Of a DNA stretch of 64,000 bases, positions 1 to 8,752 are shown piece by piece. A program made the translations under genes and the position numbers. Within the stretch, counting starts at the first letter, position 1. The number at the start of each line of letters is the position of its first letter. Source of the stretch: Romboutsia lituseburensis DSM 797 (GTDB lineage: Bacteria; Bacillota; Clostridia; Peptostreptococcales; Peptostreptococcaceae); NCBI RefSeq assembly GCF_900103615.1, contig NZ_FNGW01000010.1:31962-95961 (forward strand), written 5' to 3'. The notes beneath the pieces are model-generated. The model did not search any database, was not told where the DNA came from, and saw only the letters and a program-made list of their open reading frames with translations.

Positions 1-1
1 G

Positions 2-844
2 GGAGTTAAAGGTTGGCGATTAGATGTAGCAGATGAATTACCTGAACAATTTATAAAAGAATTTAAAAAAGAGCTGAAGGATTTATCAGATGATAATATT
101 TTAATAGGTGAAGTATGGGAAGATGCATCTAATAAAATAAGTTATAATCAAAGAAGAGAATATCTTTTAGGAGAACAATTAGATTCTGTTATGGGATATC
201 CATTTAGAACTAATATAGTATCTTTCTTAAAAAATGATATTAAATCAATTGATCTGTTAAATAGATTTATGCAAATAAAAGAAAATTACCCAAGTGAAGC
301 TTTTAAGTCTAATTTAAATTTAATAGGCAGTCACGATGTAAAAAGAATAAAAACAGAATTAGATGAGGATAAAGAATTAGTTAAATTAGCAGTAGGAATT
401 CAGATGACTTTTGAAGGCATACCATACATATATTATGGCGATGAAGCAGGCATTTGCGGTAATACAGACCCTGATAATAGAAGAACATATCCGTGGAAGA
501 AAGAAGATGAAGATATGATTGAATATTACAGGAATTTAACTACAATAAGAAAGAAGTACAAAGCATTAATATATGGAGAAACTTCATTTATAGACACGAA
601 AAATGCGGATGTATTTGCTTTTATAAGAAAGACAGAAGAGGAAAAGCTGCTAATTGTAGTAAATAGAAGTGAAAATGAGAATGATATAAAACTACATTTA
701 GATGATAATACTATTGAAGAAATAGATATAGAAAGTAACTTAAAGAAATATATAGAAGACATATTTAAAGATGATAAAAATTTTGAAATTAATATAAAAG
801 CAAAAACTTTAAAAGTATTTAATTTAAAGAACTTAATTGGATAG
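2..844 (+). CDS. GH13 alpha-glycosidase, 5'-truncated by the window edge
   Basis: The frame is open from base 2, so this is the C-terminal 280 residues of a larger protein. It begins inside the catalytic barrel: GWRLDVADE near residue 5 is GH13 conserved region II with the Asp nucleophile, ILIGEVWEDA near residue 36 is region III with the Glu acid/base, and SHDVKR near residue 112 is region IV. The rest (YYGDEAG, then a beta-sandwich-like tail with FAFIRK) fits the end of the barrel and domain C. The region II and III wording is closest to the neopullulanase/cyclomaltodextrinase subfamily, which hydrolyses alpha-1,4 or alpha-1,6 bonds of malto-oligosaccharides. The absence of a signal peptide cannot be judged because the N-terminus is missing. 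A terminator follows 10 bases after the stop. Confidence 0.88.
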   Translation, partial: GVKGWRLDVADELPEQFIKEFKKELKDLSDDNILIGEVWEDASNKISYNQRREYLLGEQLDSVMGYPFRTNIVSFLKNDIKSIDLLNRFMQIKENYPSEAFKSNLNLIGSHDVKRIKTELDEDKELVKLAVGIQMTFEGIPYIYYGDEAGICGNTDPDNRRTYPWKKEDEDMIEYYRNLTTIRKKYKALIYGETSFIDTKNADVFAFIRKTEEEKLLIVVNRSENENDIKLHLDDNTIEEIDIESNLKKYIEDIFKDDKNFEINIKAKTLKVFNLKNLIG

Positions 845-853
845 ACCATTTTT

Positions 854-887
854 ATAGACATAGGGATTTTTTCTATGTCTATTTTTT
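854..887 (+). terminator. Rho-independent terminator after the GH13 gene
   Basis: Ten-base arms at 854-863 and 873-882 (ATAGACATAG / CTATGTCTAT) followed by six T. Confidence 0.85.
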
Positions 888-929
888 ATGCTTAAGGATA
901 TTATGATACTTTAAAAACTGTGTATAGGT
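882..929 (+). repeat. Copy 1 of a 48-base post-terminator repeat
   Basis: Bases 882-902 are identical to 22269-22289, and the similarity continues, diverged, for about 48 bases in the same register (see 22269-22316). Both copies begin in the T-tract of a terminator. Its function is unknown. Confidence 0.55.
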
Positions 930-1056
930 TACAAAATGTAGTCATGTCAATAAACTTAGAATAAGTAAATAATAATCGGTTGGAAAAATATGTATTAAAT
1001 AGTAGTTGAATGGTAAAGATATAGAAAAGCTTAATATTATATTGGAGGATATTTAC

Positions 1057-1482
1057 ATGAATAATGTTATTTTAGTTGGAAGACTAACTAGAGACCCTGA
1101 AATACAATATATAGGTAATGAATCAACAGCATTGACTAAATTTAATCTTGCAGTAGACAGAAATTATACAAATCCAGATAAAGAGAAAAAAGCAGATTTT
1201 ATAGAGATAGAGGTGTGGGGTAGACAAGCTGAAACTTGCTCAAGATATTTAAATAAAGGTAGCATGGCTTGTATAAAAGGGCAAATAAGGGTAGATAGAT
1301 ATCAAAATTCTAATGGAGAAAATAGATACTCTACTAAAGTTAGAGCAGATATGGTAAAGTTTTTAAGCTTTTCAAAAAATACATCAACTGAATCTAACCA
1401 AGAACAATATTATGATGCTACATCTATATTCAATAAAGCTGAATCAAGTTTAGATCTTGCAGAAGATGAGTTACCATTTTAA
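1057..1482 (+). CDS. ssb: Single-stranded DNA-binding protein
   Basis: A 141-residue OB-fold SSB. The start at 1057 is chosen because GGAGG lies at 1044-1048 and the protein then begins MNNVILVGRLTRDPE, the usual SSB N-terminus; the upstream in-frame codons at 1006 add residues not found in the family. FNLAVDRNY and FIEIEVWGRQAE follow, and the C-terminus ends AEDELPF, the acidic tip that binds replication and repair partners. It stands alone, not between rpsF and rpsR as the main clostridial SSB gene does, so it is probably a second SSB. Terminators on both sides make it monocistronic. Confidence 0.93.
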   Translation: MNNVILVGRLTRDPEIQYIGNESTALTKFNLAVDRNYTNPDKEKKADFIEIEVWGRQAETCSRYLNKGSMACIKGQIRVDRYQNSNGENRYSTKVRADMVKFLSFSKNTSTESNQEQYYDATSIFNKAESSLDLAEDELPF

Positions 1483-1501
1483 ATTAATATATTGAAATTA
1501 T

Positions 1502-1553
1502 AAATATAGCAATAATTTGTGAAAATGTTTACAAATTATTGCTATATTTTTTT
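1502..1553 (+). terminator. Rho-independent terminator after ssb
   Basis: Nineteen-base arms at 1502-1520 and 1531-1549, loop of 10, then a T run to 1553. Confidence 0.88.
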
Positions 1554-1908
1554 ATTGGAATTTTATTAATTATAAAGTTACGTATGTTTTGTTTATATAA
1601 GTATAATCAATGTTATGTATACTTAAATTTATTAAGCTATAAATAAAATACACTTTAAAATAATTAGAAAATGAATAGTAAAAACACCTAACTATGTAAA
1701 TTAATGAATTTTAATAAAAACGAATTAAATAAATTGGGTCAAAACTAAAAATACTTATTTATTTAAGTATTAAAAGTAACAAACTTAAATAAATAAAAAA
1801 TAAAGCTGTATAAAAGTTGGATAACTTTATTTTTTAATGCATAAAATAAAAAAATAGTGTATAATTAAGATATAAACAACAAAAATGTTCGAAAGGAAGA
1901 GAATGATC
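1554..1908 (+). other. AT-rich intergenic region with putative promoter for the DAACS symporter
   Basis: No gene is visible. A TATAAT hexamer sits at 1860-1865, without a convincing -35 at 17 bases. A small hairpin (AAAGTT / AACTTT, 1814-1829) followed by a T-rich stretch lies just upstream. Nothing else stands out. Confidence 0.4.
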
Positions 1909-3177
1909 ATGAAGAAAAAAATGACATTAACTAACAAAATCTTACTAGGTTTATTGTTAGGATTTATAGTAGGATTAATATTAAAACAAATACCATCAGG
2001 GTATATGAAAGATACATTAATATTAGGTGGAATATTTAAAGTATTAGGAACTGGATTTACTAGTGCTATAAAGATGATGGTAGTTCCTTTAGTATTTATC
2101 TCTTTAATATGTGGTTCAGCATCTATGGGAGATGTAAAAAAATTAGGTAGAATTGGTGGGAAAACTATGGCGTTTTATCTATCAACTACTGCATTAGCAA
2201 TAATAATATCTCTTATATTAGGTAATGTATTAAAGCCAGGGATAGGATTAGACATGAGTCATATGGTATCTGGAGATGTAGCAATAGGTGAATCGAAATC
2301 AATAGTTGAAATAATTTTAAATATTATACCAAGCAATCCGATTCAATCACTTGCAAATGGAGAAATGCTACAAGTTATATTCTTTGCAATGCTTATAGGA
2401 ATAGCTATAAATGTAGTTGGAGAGAAAGCAGAACCTTTAAAAGTTTTATTTGAAAGTGCAAATGAAGTATGTATGAAAATGGTAAACATAATAATGCTTT
2501 TCGCACCATATGGAGTATTCGCATTAGTTGCAGATACTTTTGCAACAGTTGGAACAGATGCTGTATTTGCATTATTAAAATATGTTGCAGTAGTGCTTAT
2601 AGGTTTATTGATACACGTATGCGTTGTATACGGAGGAGCATTTAAATTATTTACAAAACAAAACATAAAACCATTCTTAAAGAAATTCACACAAGTAGCA
2701 GCTGTTACTTTTTCAACAGCATCAAGTAATGCATCTGTACCGGTTAGTTTAGAAATAATGGAAGAATTGGGTGTAGGTAAATCAACTAGATCATTTACAA
2801 TACCTATGGGAGCAACTATAAACATGGATGGAACAGCTATAATGCAAGGCGTAGCAGCACTTTTTATAGCACAAATATATGGAATAGATTTAGGTATGAA
2901 TGATATGATGACTATAGTTCTAACAGCTACTCTAGCATCTATAGGGACAGCTGGAGTTCCAGGAGTTGGGATGATAATGTTATCTATGGTATTACAATCA
3001 GTAGGGTTACCATTAGAAGGTATAGGACTAATAATGGGTGTAGAAAGAATTATAGATATGTTTAGAACTACTGTCAATGTAATGGGAGATAATGTTTGTA
3101 CATTAGTTGTAGCAAATAGTGAGAAAGATTTAAATTTAGAGGCATATAACAGTGTTCTTGATAAAAAAGTAGCTTAA
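1909..3177 (+). CDS. Dicarboxylate/amino acid:cation symporter (DAACS, GltP/GltT type)
   Basis: A 422-residue polytopic inner-membrane protein of the SLC1-like family that couples Na+ or H+ to uptake of acidic amino acids or C4-dicarboxylates. The Ser-rich hairpin HP1 (TASSNASVPV, about residue 270), the NMDGT motif of TM7 and the HP2 stretch (GTAGVPGVG) are intact. In TM8, DMFRTTVNVMGD carries the Asp and Arg that contact the substrate amino group and side-chain carboxylate in characterised GltPh-type carriers, which favours glutamate/aspartate over neutral amino acids. Start 1909 is preferred: GGAAG at 1895-1899 is well spaced for it and too close to the ATG at 1903. It probably shares a transcript with the ACT-domain gene 28 bases downstream. 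Confidence 0.92.
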   Translation: MKKKMTLTNKILLGLLLGFIVGLILKQIPSGYMKDTLILGGIFKVLGTGFTSAIKMMVVPLVFISLICGSASMGDVKKLGRIGGKTMAFYLSTTALAIIISLILGNVLKPGIGLDMSHMVSGDVAIGESKSIVEIILNIIPSNPIQSLANGEMLQVIFFAMLIGIAINVVGEKAEPLKVLFESANEVCMKMVNIIMLFAPYGVFALVADTFATVGTDAVFALLKYVAVVLIGLLIHVCVVYGGAFKLFTKQNIKPFLKKFTQVAAVTFSTASSNASVPVSLEIMEELGVGKSTRSFTIPMGATINMDGTAIMQGVAALFIAQIYGIDLGMNDMMTIVLTATLASIGTAGVPGVGMIMLSMVLQSVGLPLEGIGLIMGVERIIDMFRTTVNVMGDNVCTLVVANSEKDLNLEAYNSVLDKKVA

Positions 3178-3205
3178 AAATATTACTATACACGGAGGTA
3201 TTTTT

Positions 3206-3577
3206 ATGGATTTAAAATTATTTAAAGAAAATTATGCAGTATGCAATTTAAGTAATAACATAAGTTCACCGATATGTGTAGACACAAGTAGTTTTTATTA
3301 TATAACTAAATTCAAAGAAAATTTAAGTATAATATGTTTAAATAAAAGTATTCCGAAAGATGTAAATGTAGATGGTGATTGGAGATTGATGGAAATATTA
3401 AAACCAATAAATCTATATTTAGTTGGAATAGTATCTAAAATAAGTAAAGTTCTTGAAGATTACAATATAAATGTATTTGAAATGCAAGTAGAAGATAAGA
3501 ATTACTTTTTAATAAAAGAATATGATGTATATAATGCATGTAAAGTTTTAGAATACAATGGATTTAAATTTATTTAA
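3206..3577 (+). CDS. ACT-domain protein (COG3603-like)
   Basis: A 123-residue soluble protein with GGAGG at 3194-3198. The middle and C-terminal parts (GDWRLMEILKP, LVGIVSKISKVLEDYNINVFEMQ, YFLIKEYDVY) resemble the small stand-alone ACT proteins in which two ACT folds bind amino acids. It has no catalytic domain. Its position directly behind an acidic amino-acid symporter suggests it senses a transported amino acid, but that is inference. A strong terminator follows. Confidence 0.7.
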   Translation: MDLKLFKENYAVCNLSNNISSPICVDTSSFYYITKFKENLSIICLNKSIPKDVNVDGDWRLMEILKPINLYLVGIVSKISKVLEDYNINVFEMQVEDKNYFLIKEYDVYNACKVLEYNGFKFI

Positions 3578-3611
3578 ATTCAATATATAAAAAAATAAAA
3601 ATAGATTAAAT

Positions 3612-3650
3612 AAAAAAGAGTATCTTTAATTAAAGATGCTCTTTTTTTAT
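3612..3650 (+). terminator. Rho-independent terminator after the symporter/ACT operon
   Basis: Arms of about 15 bases (3612-3627 and 3632-3647) with one G-T pair and a run of eight T. Confidence 0.85.
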
Positions 3651-3828
3651 TTGTTTCGAAGATTATATCAAATCAAAAATTGCAGATGATATGAAAATTT
3701 TGATTTAAATAACTGGGAGAGTGATTGATAAAATAGGAAAAATCAAATTTTTTATGATGAAATAAATTATAAATAAAATAAAATAGGCATATACATAGTA
3801 AGGGCTTGAACAAGAAAGGAGGAAATTT

Positions 3829-4929
3829 ATGGGTAAGAGTAGTAATTTAAAAGAAATTATGAAGTTTGCAGGTACATATATATCAGTATGTATTGGATCT
3901 GGATTTGCAACAGGTCAAGAAATAATGCAGTTTTTTTCAGCTCATGGAATGATTAGCGTTGTGTCTAATTTAATTTGTATGATTGTACTAGCTTACTGTG
4001 GTGCAGCATTGCTTGAAATAGGAAAGACAGTAAGGCTAAAATCTAGCAATGACATATTTACATATTTATGTGGAAACTATATTGGCAAATTTTTTAAAAT
4101 TTTTATGCCAGTATTTTTTCTTTGTAGTTTTGTAGTTATGGTATCAGGAGCAGGAGCTTCAATGAATCAATACTATGGAATAAATAAAGATTTAGGATCA
4201 CTTATATTGGCTATACTTGCCTTAGTTTCTATACTGCTTGGAATAAATAAGGTAATAGATATACTTGGAAATATAGGTCCTATGATAGCTATTGTTTCAG
4301 TTGGCGTTGGAATTGTAACTATAGCTAGAAATTATGAGACATTTTTTAATATAAATCAAATCATCTCTACTGTAAATGTAACCAAAGCTATTGATAATTG
4401 GTGGTTAACTGGAATCATATATAGTGGATTAAACTTGGTGATAGCAACTCCATTTTTAGTGGGTGTTGGAGCAACTGCTAAGAATAAAAAAAACTGTATA
4501 TGGGGTGGAGTAATTGGTGGCGTAATATTTATGATGGCTGCTATGGCACTTAATTTAGGTATAATGTCAGATATACAAAATATATATATTACAGAAATTC
4601 CAACTTTATATATGGCAGATAAAATAGGTCCTATAGTTGGAATGATGTTTTCTATTATGTTAATAGCTGGAATTTATACAACCGCAGTTCCGTTATTATG
4701 GAGTGTTTGTAGTAGTTTTGCACCTGAAAAATCATCTGGATTTATAAAAATAGCAGTGTTATGTACAGTAATTGGGATTGTATGTGGTAGGTTGCCATTT
4801 GCAATGCTAGTAAAAGTTATATATCCATTATCAGGATTGTTTGGAGCCGTAATAATACTATCAATATTTATCAATCGAATAAAAATAAATATAACTAATG
4901 GTATTAATGTGATAATGAAACGTATATAA
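3829..4929 (+). CDS. YkvI-family membrane transporter (COG3949)
   Basis: A 366-residue integral membrane protein with about ten hydrophobic segments, preceded by a strong AAAGGAGG. The N-terminal FAGTYISVCIGSGFATGQE is the hallmark of the YkvI family, distant relatives of the APC/LeuT-fold amino-acid carriers with an unwound first helix at the glycine-rich segment. No family member has a firm substrate that I can name. No terminator separates it from the next gene (62 bases), so the two may be co-transcribed. Confidence 0.82.
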   Translation: MGKSSNLKEIMKFAGTYISVCIGSGFATGQEIMQFFSAHGMISVVSNLICMIVLAYCGAALLEIGKTVRLKSSNDIFTYLCGNYIGKFFKIFMPVFFLCSFVVMVSGAGASMNQYYGINKDLGSLILAILALVSILLGINKVIDILGNIGPMIAIVSVGVGIVTIARNYETFFNINQIISTVNVTKAIDNWWLTGIIYSGLNLVIATPFLVGVGATAKNKKNCIWGGVIGGVIFMMAAMALNLGIMSDIQNIYITEIPTLYMADKIGPIVGMMFSIMLIAGIYTTAVPLLWSVCSSFAPEKSSGFIKIAVLCTVIGIVCGRLPFAMLVKVIYPLSGLFGAVIILSIFINRIKINITNGINVIMKRI

Positions 4930-4991
4930 TATGGATATGCATATATATTTATAAACTAAAATTATTTACATAATTAACTAAGGAGAAATGT

Positions 4992-5861
4992 ATGAACAAG
5001 CAATTAGAACTAGATTATTCATTTGGATATGTATTTGACAAAAGTAAATTAATCGTTATGTATCCAGTTGGAAGCAATATAATAAATGAAGATGAATATG
5101 AAATGGAAGTAGAAGTAGCATTTTTAGAAGATGGAATAGAAAAAGCATTTGAAGAAAGTGATATAAAAGAAGCGAATGAAATAATTAAACCTTTAGAAAT
5201 GTTTTTGATGAAACCAAGTAAAGTAATACCATTTGTAACTAATATAAAAGATGCTAGTACTAAAGAAGAATTACCTAAATTGATAGAAGAATTTGATAAA
5301 GAATATAAAATAAAAGAATCTTTTATTAAAAAGGGATATGAAGTAAAAGATGTCTATCATGTTTTTGAAAATGTAGTAAATTATATACCTAAAGAAAATT
5401 TAGATACATTAAACATATTAAAAATAGAGTCTGATAAATTTGATATGGAAAGCTTTATAAAAACTACTAAGAAAAATTTAGATGAGGCAATTGATGAAAG
5501 TTTAATACCTATAAAAATGATAAAAAGTAGCTTGACTGATAGACTTTTTATAAAATCAGATGACAAAGATACTAGTGCTAAGTATATAGTGTTTGCAACA
5601 GATATGAGCTCATACTCACAAGGCATATTATGTGCAAATAAAAAAATAATAGATGATTTAGATATAGATATGGGAGATTTAGATATATCTAAATCAATAG
5701 ATATAGGATACTTAGTAGAAGATGTAGATGGTATTCTAACTTTTAAAATAGCTAACTTTAATAGCCATACTGAAAATAACAATCAAGTAGCTCAAATAGT
5801 AGATTATAGTGGGATATTTAAAACGATGATGATTGAATTTGTAAATGAATTTTTAAAATAA
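4992..5861 (+). CDS. Hypothetical acidic soluble protein
   Basis: A 289-residue protein that I do not recognise. It starts after AAGGAG and is strongly acidic and Lys-rich, with no signal peptide, membrane segment or known motif. The N-terminal third is predicted-helical by eye (long charged stretches such as EEFDKEYKIKESFIKK); the C-terminal part contains alternating hydrophobic residues (YIVFATDMSSYSQGILCA) that look like beta strands. It follows the YkvI-type transporter at 62 bases and ends in a terminator, so an operon is plausible. Confidence 0.7.
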   Translation: MNKQLELDYSFGYVFDKSKLIVMYPVGSNIINEDEYEMEVEVAFLEDGIEKAFEESDIKEANEIIKPLEMFLMKPSKVIPFVTNIKDASTKEELPKLIEEFDKEYKIKESFIKKGYEVKDVYHVFENVVNYIPKENLDTLNILKIESDKFDMESFIKTTKKNLDEAIDESLIPIKMIKSSLTDRLFIKSDDKDTSAKYIVFATDMSSYSQGILCANKKIIDDLDIDMGDLDISKSIDIGYLVEDVDGILTFKIANFNSHTENNNQVAQIVDYSGIFKTMMIEFVNEFLK

Positions 5862-5868
5862 TAAAAAG

Positions 5869-5906
5869 CAAAAATAAAGTATTCATTAATGGATACTTTA
5901 TTTTTG
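5869..5906 (+). terminator. Rho-independent terminator
   Basis: Fourteen-base perfect arms 5869-5882 and 5893-5906 with a T-rich 3' end. Confidence 0.85.
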
Positions 5907-6033
5907 TTCAAAAAAATATTTATGATTATTAATATAATTAAAATTATAAACACTTTGACAAAAAATGAGATTTTTTTCTTGTTAATATAGTAAAATATTA
6001 ATAAGAAGAAAAGGTTTGCTTGGAGGGGATAAT

Positions 6034-6222
6034 ATGAATAAAGTAATTAGCATGAATGAATTTAGAAAGATGAAGAATCGTAAAGAATTATTAAAGAAGA
6101 AAAGAGTAGCCATCATAGTAGCAGCTTCTGTCTTAATTGCAGGAACTTTTTCATATAGATATGAGATAATCCAAGACAAATATAATGAATTTAAAATAGT
6201 AAATGATATAAATTTAAAATAA
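6034..6222 (+). CDS. Small single-pass membrane protein
   Basis: A 62-residue protein starting at the ATG 6034 behind TTGGAGGGG. Residues 1-25 are basic (RKMKNRKELLKKKR), followed by one hydrophobic helix (VAIIVAASVLIAGTF) and a charged tail of about 22 residues. The topology is expected to be N-in with the short tail outside. No family is recognised. It shares a bidirectional terminator with the converging gene downstream. Confidence 0.6.
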   Translation: MNKVISMNEFRKMKNRKELLKKKRVAIIVAASVLIAGTFSYRYEIIQDKYNEFKIVNDINLK

Positions 6223-6234
6223 TTATGATTATAT

Positions 6235-6266
6235 AAAAAAAGGATAGTTTAAACTATCCTTTTTTA
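6235..6266. terminator. Bidirectional terminator between converging genes
   Basis: A near-perfect palindrome with A-run on one side and T-run on the other (centre GGATAGTTTAAACTATCC), usable on both strands. Confidence 0.88.
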
Positions 6267-6277
6267 ATACAATAAAT

Positions 6278-6604
6278 TTATCTATTTTCGTGAACTAATA
6301 GTAAATATGCACCTCCAGCTACTAAAGAATTATTAGTATCAATTCTGCCTATTAGACAGCCTTCTTTTTCTATAAAACCATTTTCTAAAACCTTACCAAT
6401 AGAAGTGTTGTTAATATGATGTGAATATACTACGCCATTTTCATCAACTCTTCCAATAGGCTCGTTACTAATATTATAAATTATATTATTTTCATCAACT
6501 TTTCCAATAGGACAATTATGATACAGGTGATTATGGACTACATTATTAGAATCTAATCTAGCAACAGCTCTGTTGTTATACGGAAATTTAACCATTTCAA
6601 ACAT
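6278..6604 (-). CDS. Beta-flower-type repeat protein
   Basis: A 108-residue protein with start at 6604 behind AAGGTGG (6614-6620 on the complement). It is built of about five short units of 17-20 residues, each reading roughly [I/A]-[G/R]-[K/R]-[V/I/L]-D-x-N-x-[V/I]: ARLDSNNVV, IGKVDENNII, IGRVDENGVV, IGKVLENGFI, IGRIDTNNSL. This spacing fits the small repeat proteins now called 4-fold beta flower. No enzyme motif is present and the function is unknown. It is monocistronic. Confidence 0.65.
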   Translation of the reverse strand: MFEMVKFPYNNRAVARLDSNNVVHNHLYHNCPIGKVDENNIIYNISNEPIGRVDENGVVYSHHINNTSIGKVLENGFIEKEGCLIGRIDTNNSLVAGGAYLLLVHENR

Positions 6605-6660
6605 ACTTAACACCCACCTTTTTAAAATATATAACTAAAATAAGTCTTACTTAATTATAT

Positions 6661-6685
6661 GATTCTATTTTCAGAAAATAGAATC
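6661..6685. repeat. Inverted repeat in the divergent intergenic region
   Basis: Eleven-base arms 6661-6671 and 6675-6685 (GATTCTATTTT / AAAATAGAATC), between the beta-flower gene and the c-di-GMP gene. There is no proper T-tract, so it may be an operator or a weak terminator. Confidence 0.4.
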
Positions 6686-6821
6686 CTTTTAGAAAATTCA
6701 AAAATACATAATACATTAGTAATAAAATTAAATTGTATATACATATTATTTGAGTATAAAGTGGAAATGTATTATTATAAATAAAGCTAGAAAATATCAT
6801 TAAACACAAGGGGACAGTTTT

Positions 6822-8606
6822 ATGGAAAATATATTTAAGTTATTTTTAAAAAATATTCCATTTCCTATTTGGATAAAAGGCTTAGATGGAAAATTTAAAT
6901 TTGTAACACAGGAATATGTAAGTATATACAAAAAGGACATAAGTGATTTTATAGATAAAAAAAATGAAGATATATTTGATAGGGAGTTAGTTGAAAAATA
7001 TAATAGTCATTTAAACTGGGTAGTAAAAAATAAAAAAGCTAGAACTCAAGAAGGATATTTAAATGGAGAATATAGGGAATGTACTATATTTCCTATATTG
7101 AATAATGAAGGTAATACTATTGCAATCGGCGGATTTATTGGAAATATAAATGATATAAAAGTAAAAGACAAAGAGATTAAAGAACAAAGAAATATAATAA
7201 ATACAATAATAGATACATTACCAGGAGTTATTTTCTACAAAGATATAAACCACAAGTATGTTTATTGTAATGAGGGATGTAAATCATTTTATAGACAAAA
7301 AGGAATAAAAAATATAATTGGGAAAACAGACTTAGAAATAAATGAGGACAAGAAATTAGCTCAAAAATTTATCAGTGATGATATATATATAATAAAAAAT
7401 AAAGAAAGTATATACAATGAAGTTGCATTTACTCTAGAAAATGGATCAAAACAATATAGAGAAGTTGCAAAGCTTCCTGCTTTAGATGAAAATAATGATG
7501 TTATGGGTGTTGTTGGTATTTCTAGAGATATAACTGCTAAAAAAGAGTTCAACAATAAGTTAAAATATTTAAGTTATACAGATATTCTTACCGGTACACA
7601 TAATAGAGCTTTTTTTGAAGAAAAGGCAATTGAACTATTTAAAGAAGAAAATTTTCCTATAGGTGTAATAATGGGAGATGCAAATGGATTAAAACTTATA
7701 AATGATAGTGTAGGGCATTTAGAAGGAGATAAGCTGCTTAAAAATATAGCAAATATAATAAAAGAAAGTTGTAAAGATAAAGGTTATGTATGCAGAATAG
7801 GTGGAGATGAGTTTGTAGTACTAGTACCACATGCCGATGAAAAGTATTGTGAAATAATAATTAAAGATATACTTAATAAGTGTAAGAATAAGAAACAAGA
7901 TTTTATAAATATTAGCATATCCCTAGGAGCATCAACTACAGATAATATAAATAAAGATATACATCAAACATTCAAGGAAGCTGAAGATAAAGTATACAGA
8001 CAAAAGTTACTTCAAGAAAAAAGTATACGTAGTGCCATAATGAATTCCTTAAAAGTAGGATTAGAAACTAAGAGTGTAGAGACTGAAGAACATACAGAAA
8101 GACTTGTAAAAAATGCATTAAAGATAGGAAAAAAACTTAGATTAACTATGGCAGAATTAGATGAACTAATATTAGTTGCTAAATTGCACGATATCGGTAA
8201 AATCGGTATTAGTGAAGAAATACTATTAAAACCAGGTAAATTAACTAATGAAGAATATGAAATAATGAAAAGTCATACTGAAAAAGGTTTTAGAATTGTG
8301 CAATCATCAAGTGAGTTAATTCATGTAGCTAGAGGTGTTTTAACGCACCATGAACGTTGGGATGGAAATGGATATCCACTTGGATTAAAAGGCCAAGAGA
8401 TACCTCTTTTATCAAGAATTGTATCTGTAGTAGATTCATATGATGCAATGACAAATGATAGAATTTACAAAAAGGCAATAAGTAAGAAAGATGCAATAAA
8501 TGAATTGGAAAAAAATTCAGGAACTCAATTTGATCCTGATATAGTTAAAGTTTTTATTGATATATTAAATAGAGAAGATCCATATAATTTTTTCAAAATT
8601 GAATAG
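6822..8606 (+). CDS. PAS-PAS-GGDEF-HD-GYP cyclic-di-GMP turnover protein
   Basis: A 594-residue cytosolic signalling protein. Two PAS sensor domains (about residues 5-110 and 125-240) precede a diguanylate cyclase domain with intact GGDEF near residue 326 and an HD-GYP phosphodiesterase domain. The HD pair is in LHDIGKIG near residue 455, and HHERWDGNGYP lies near residue 508. Both halves keep their catalytic signatures, so synthesis and degradation of c-di-GMP are both possible. The inhibitory RxxD site normally five residues before GGDEF is absent (the stretch reads KDKGYVCRI), so the usual product inhibition is not expected. No membrane segment is visible; the PAS domains probably set the balance between activities. 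RBS GGGGA, monocistronic. Confidence 0.93.
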   Translation: MENIFKLFLKNIPFPIWIKGLDGKFKFVTQEYVSIYKKDISDFIDKKNEDIFDRELVEKYNSHLNWVVKNKKARTQEGYLNGEYRECTIFPILNNEGNTIAIGGFIGNINDIKVKDKEIKEQRNIINTIIDTLPGVIFYKDINHKYVYCNEGCKSFYRQKGIKNIIGKTDLEINEDKKLAQKFISDDIYIIKNKESIYNEVAFTLENGSKQYREVAKLPALDENNDVMGVVGISRDITAKKEFNNKLKYLSYTDILTGTHNRAFFEEKAIELFKEENFPIGVIMGDANGLKLINDSVGHLEGDKLLKNIANIIKESCKDKGYVCRIGGDEFVVLVPHADEKYCEIIIKDILNKCKNKKQDFINISISLGASTTDNINKDIHQTFKEAEDKVYRQKLLQEKSIRSAIMNSLKVGLETKSVETEEHTERLVKNALKIGKKLRLTMAELDELILVAKLHDIGKIGISEEILLKPGKLTNEEYEIMKSHTEKGFRIVQSSSELIHVARGVLTHHERWDGNGYPLGLKGQEIPLLSRIVSVVDSYDAMTNDRIYKKAISKKDAINELEKNSGTQFDPDIVKVFIDILNREDPYNFFKIE

Positions 8607-8608
8607 GT

Positions 8609-8646
8609 AAAAAATAGGCTATATTCTTTATATAGCTTATTTTTAT
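8609..8646 (+). terminator. Rho-independent terminator after the c-di-GMP gene
   Basis: Arms AAAATAGGCTATA / TATAGCTTATTTT with a T-rich tail. Confidence 0.8.
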
Positions 8647-8752
8647 TAAGACTAAAATTAAGAGTTGTAATATAAAAACATATACAGCATAAATATTTAA
8701 CACAGTACTATATAAGGTTAAAAGTTTAATAGTATATAAAGGGGTTAAGTTA

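Noticed and set aside
2343..3077. 244-codon reverse-strand frame opposite the DAACS symporter
   Set aside because: It mirrors a clear membrane-protein gene, is Ile/Thr/Pro-rich as antisense frames of such genes are, and has no ribosome site.
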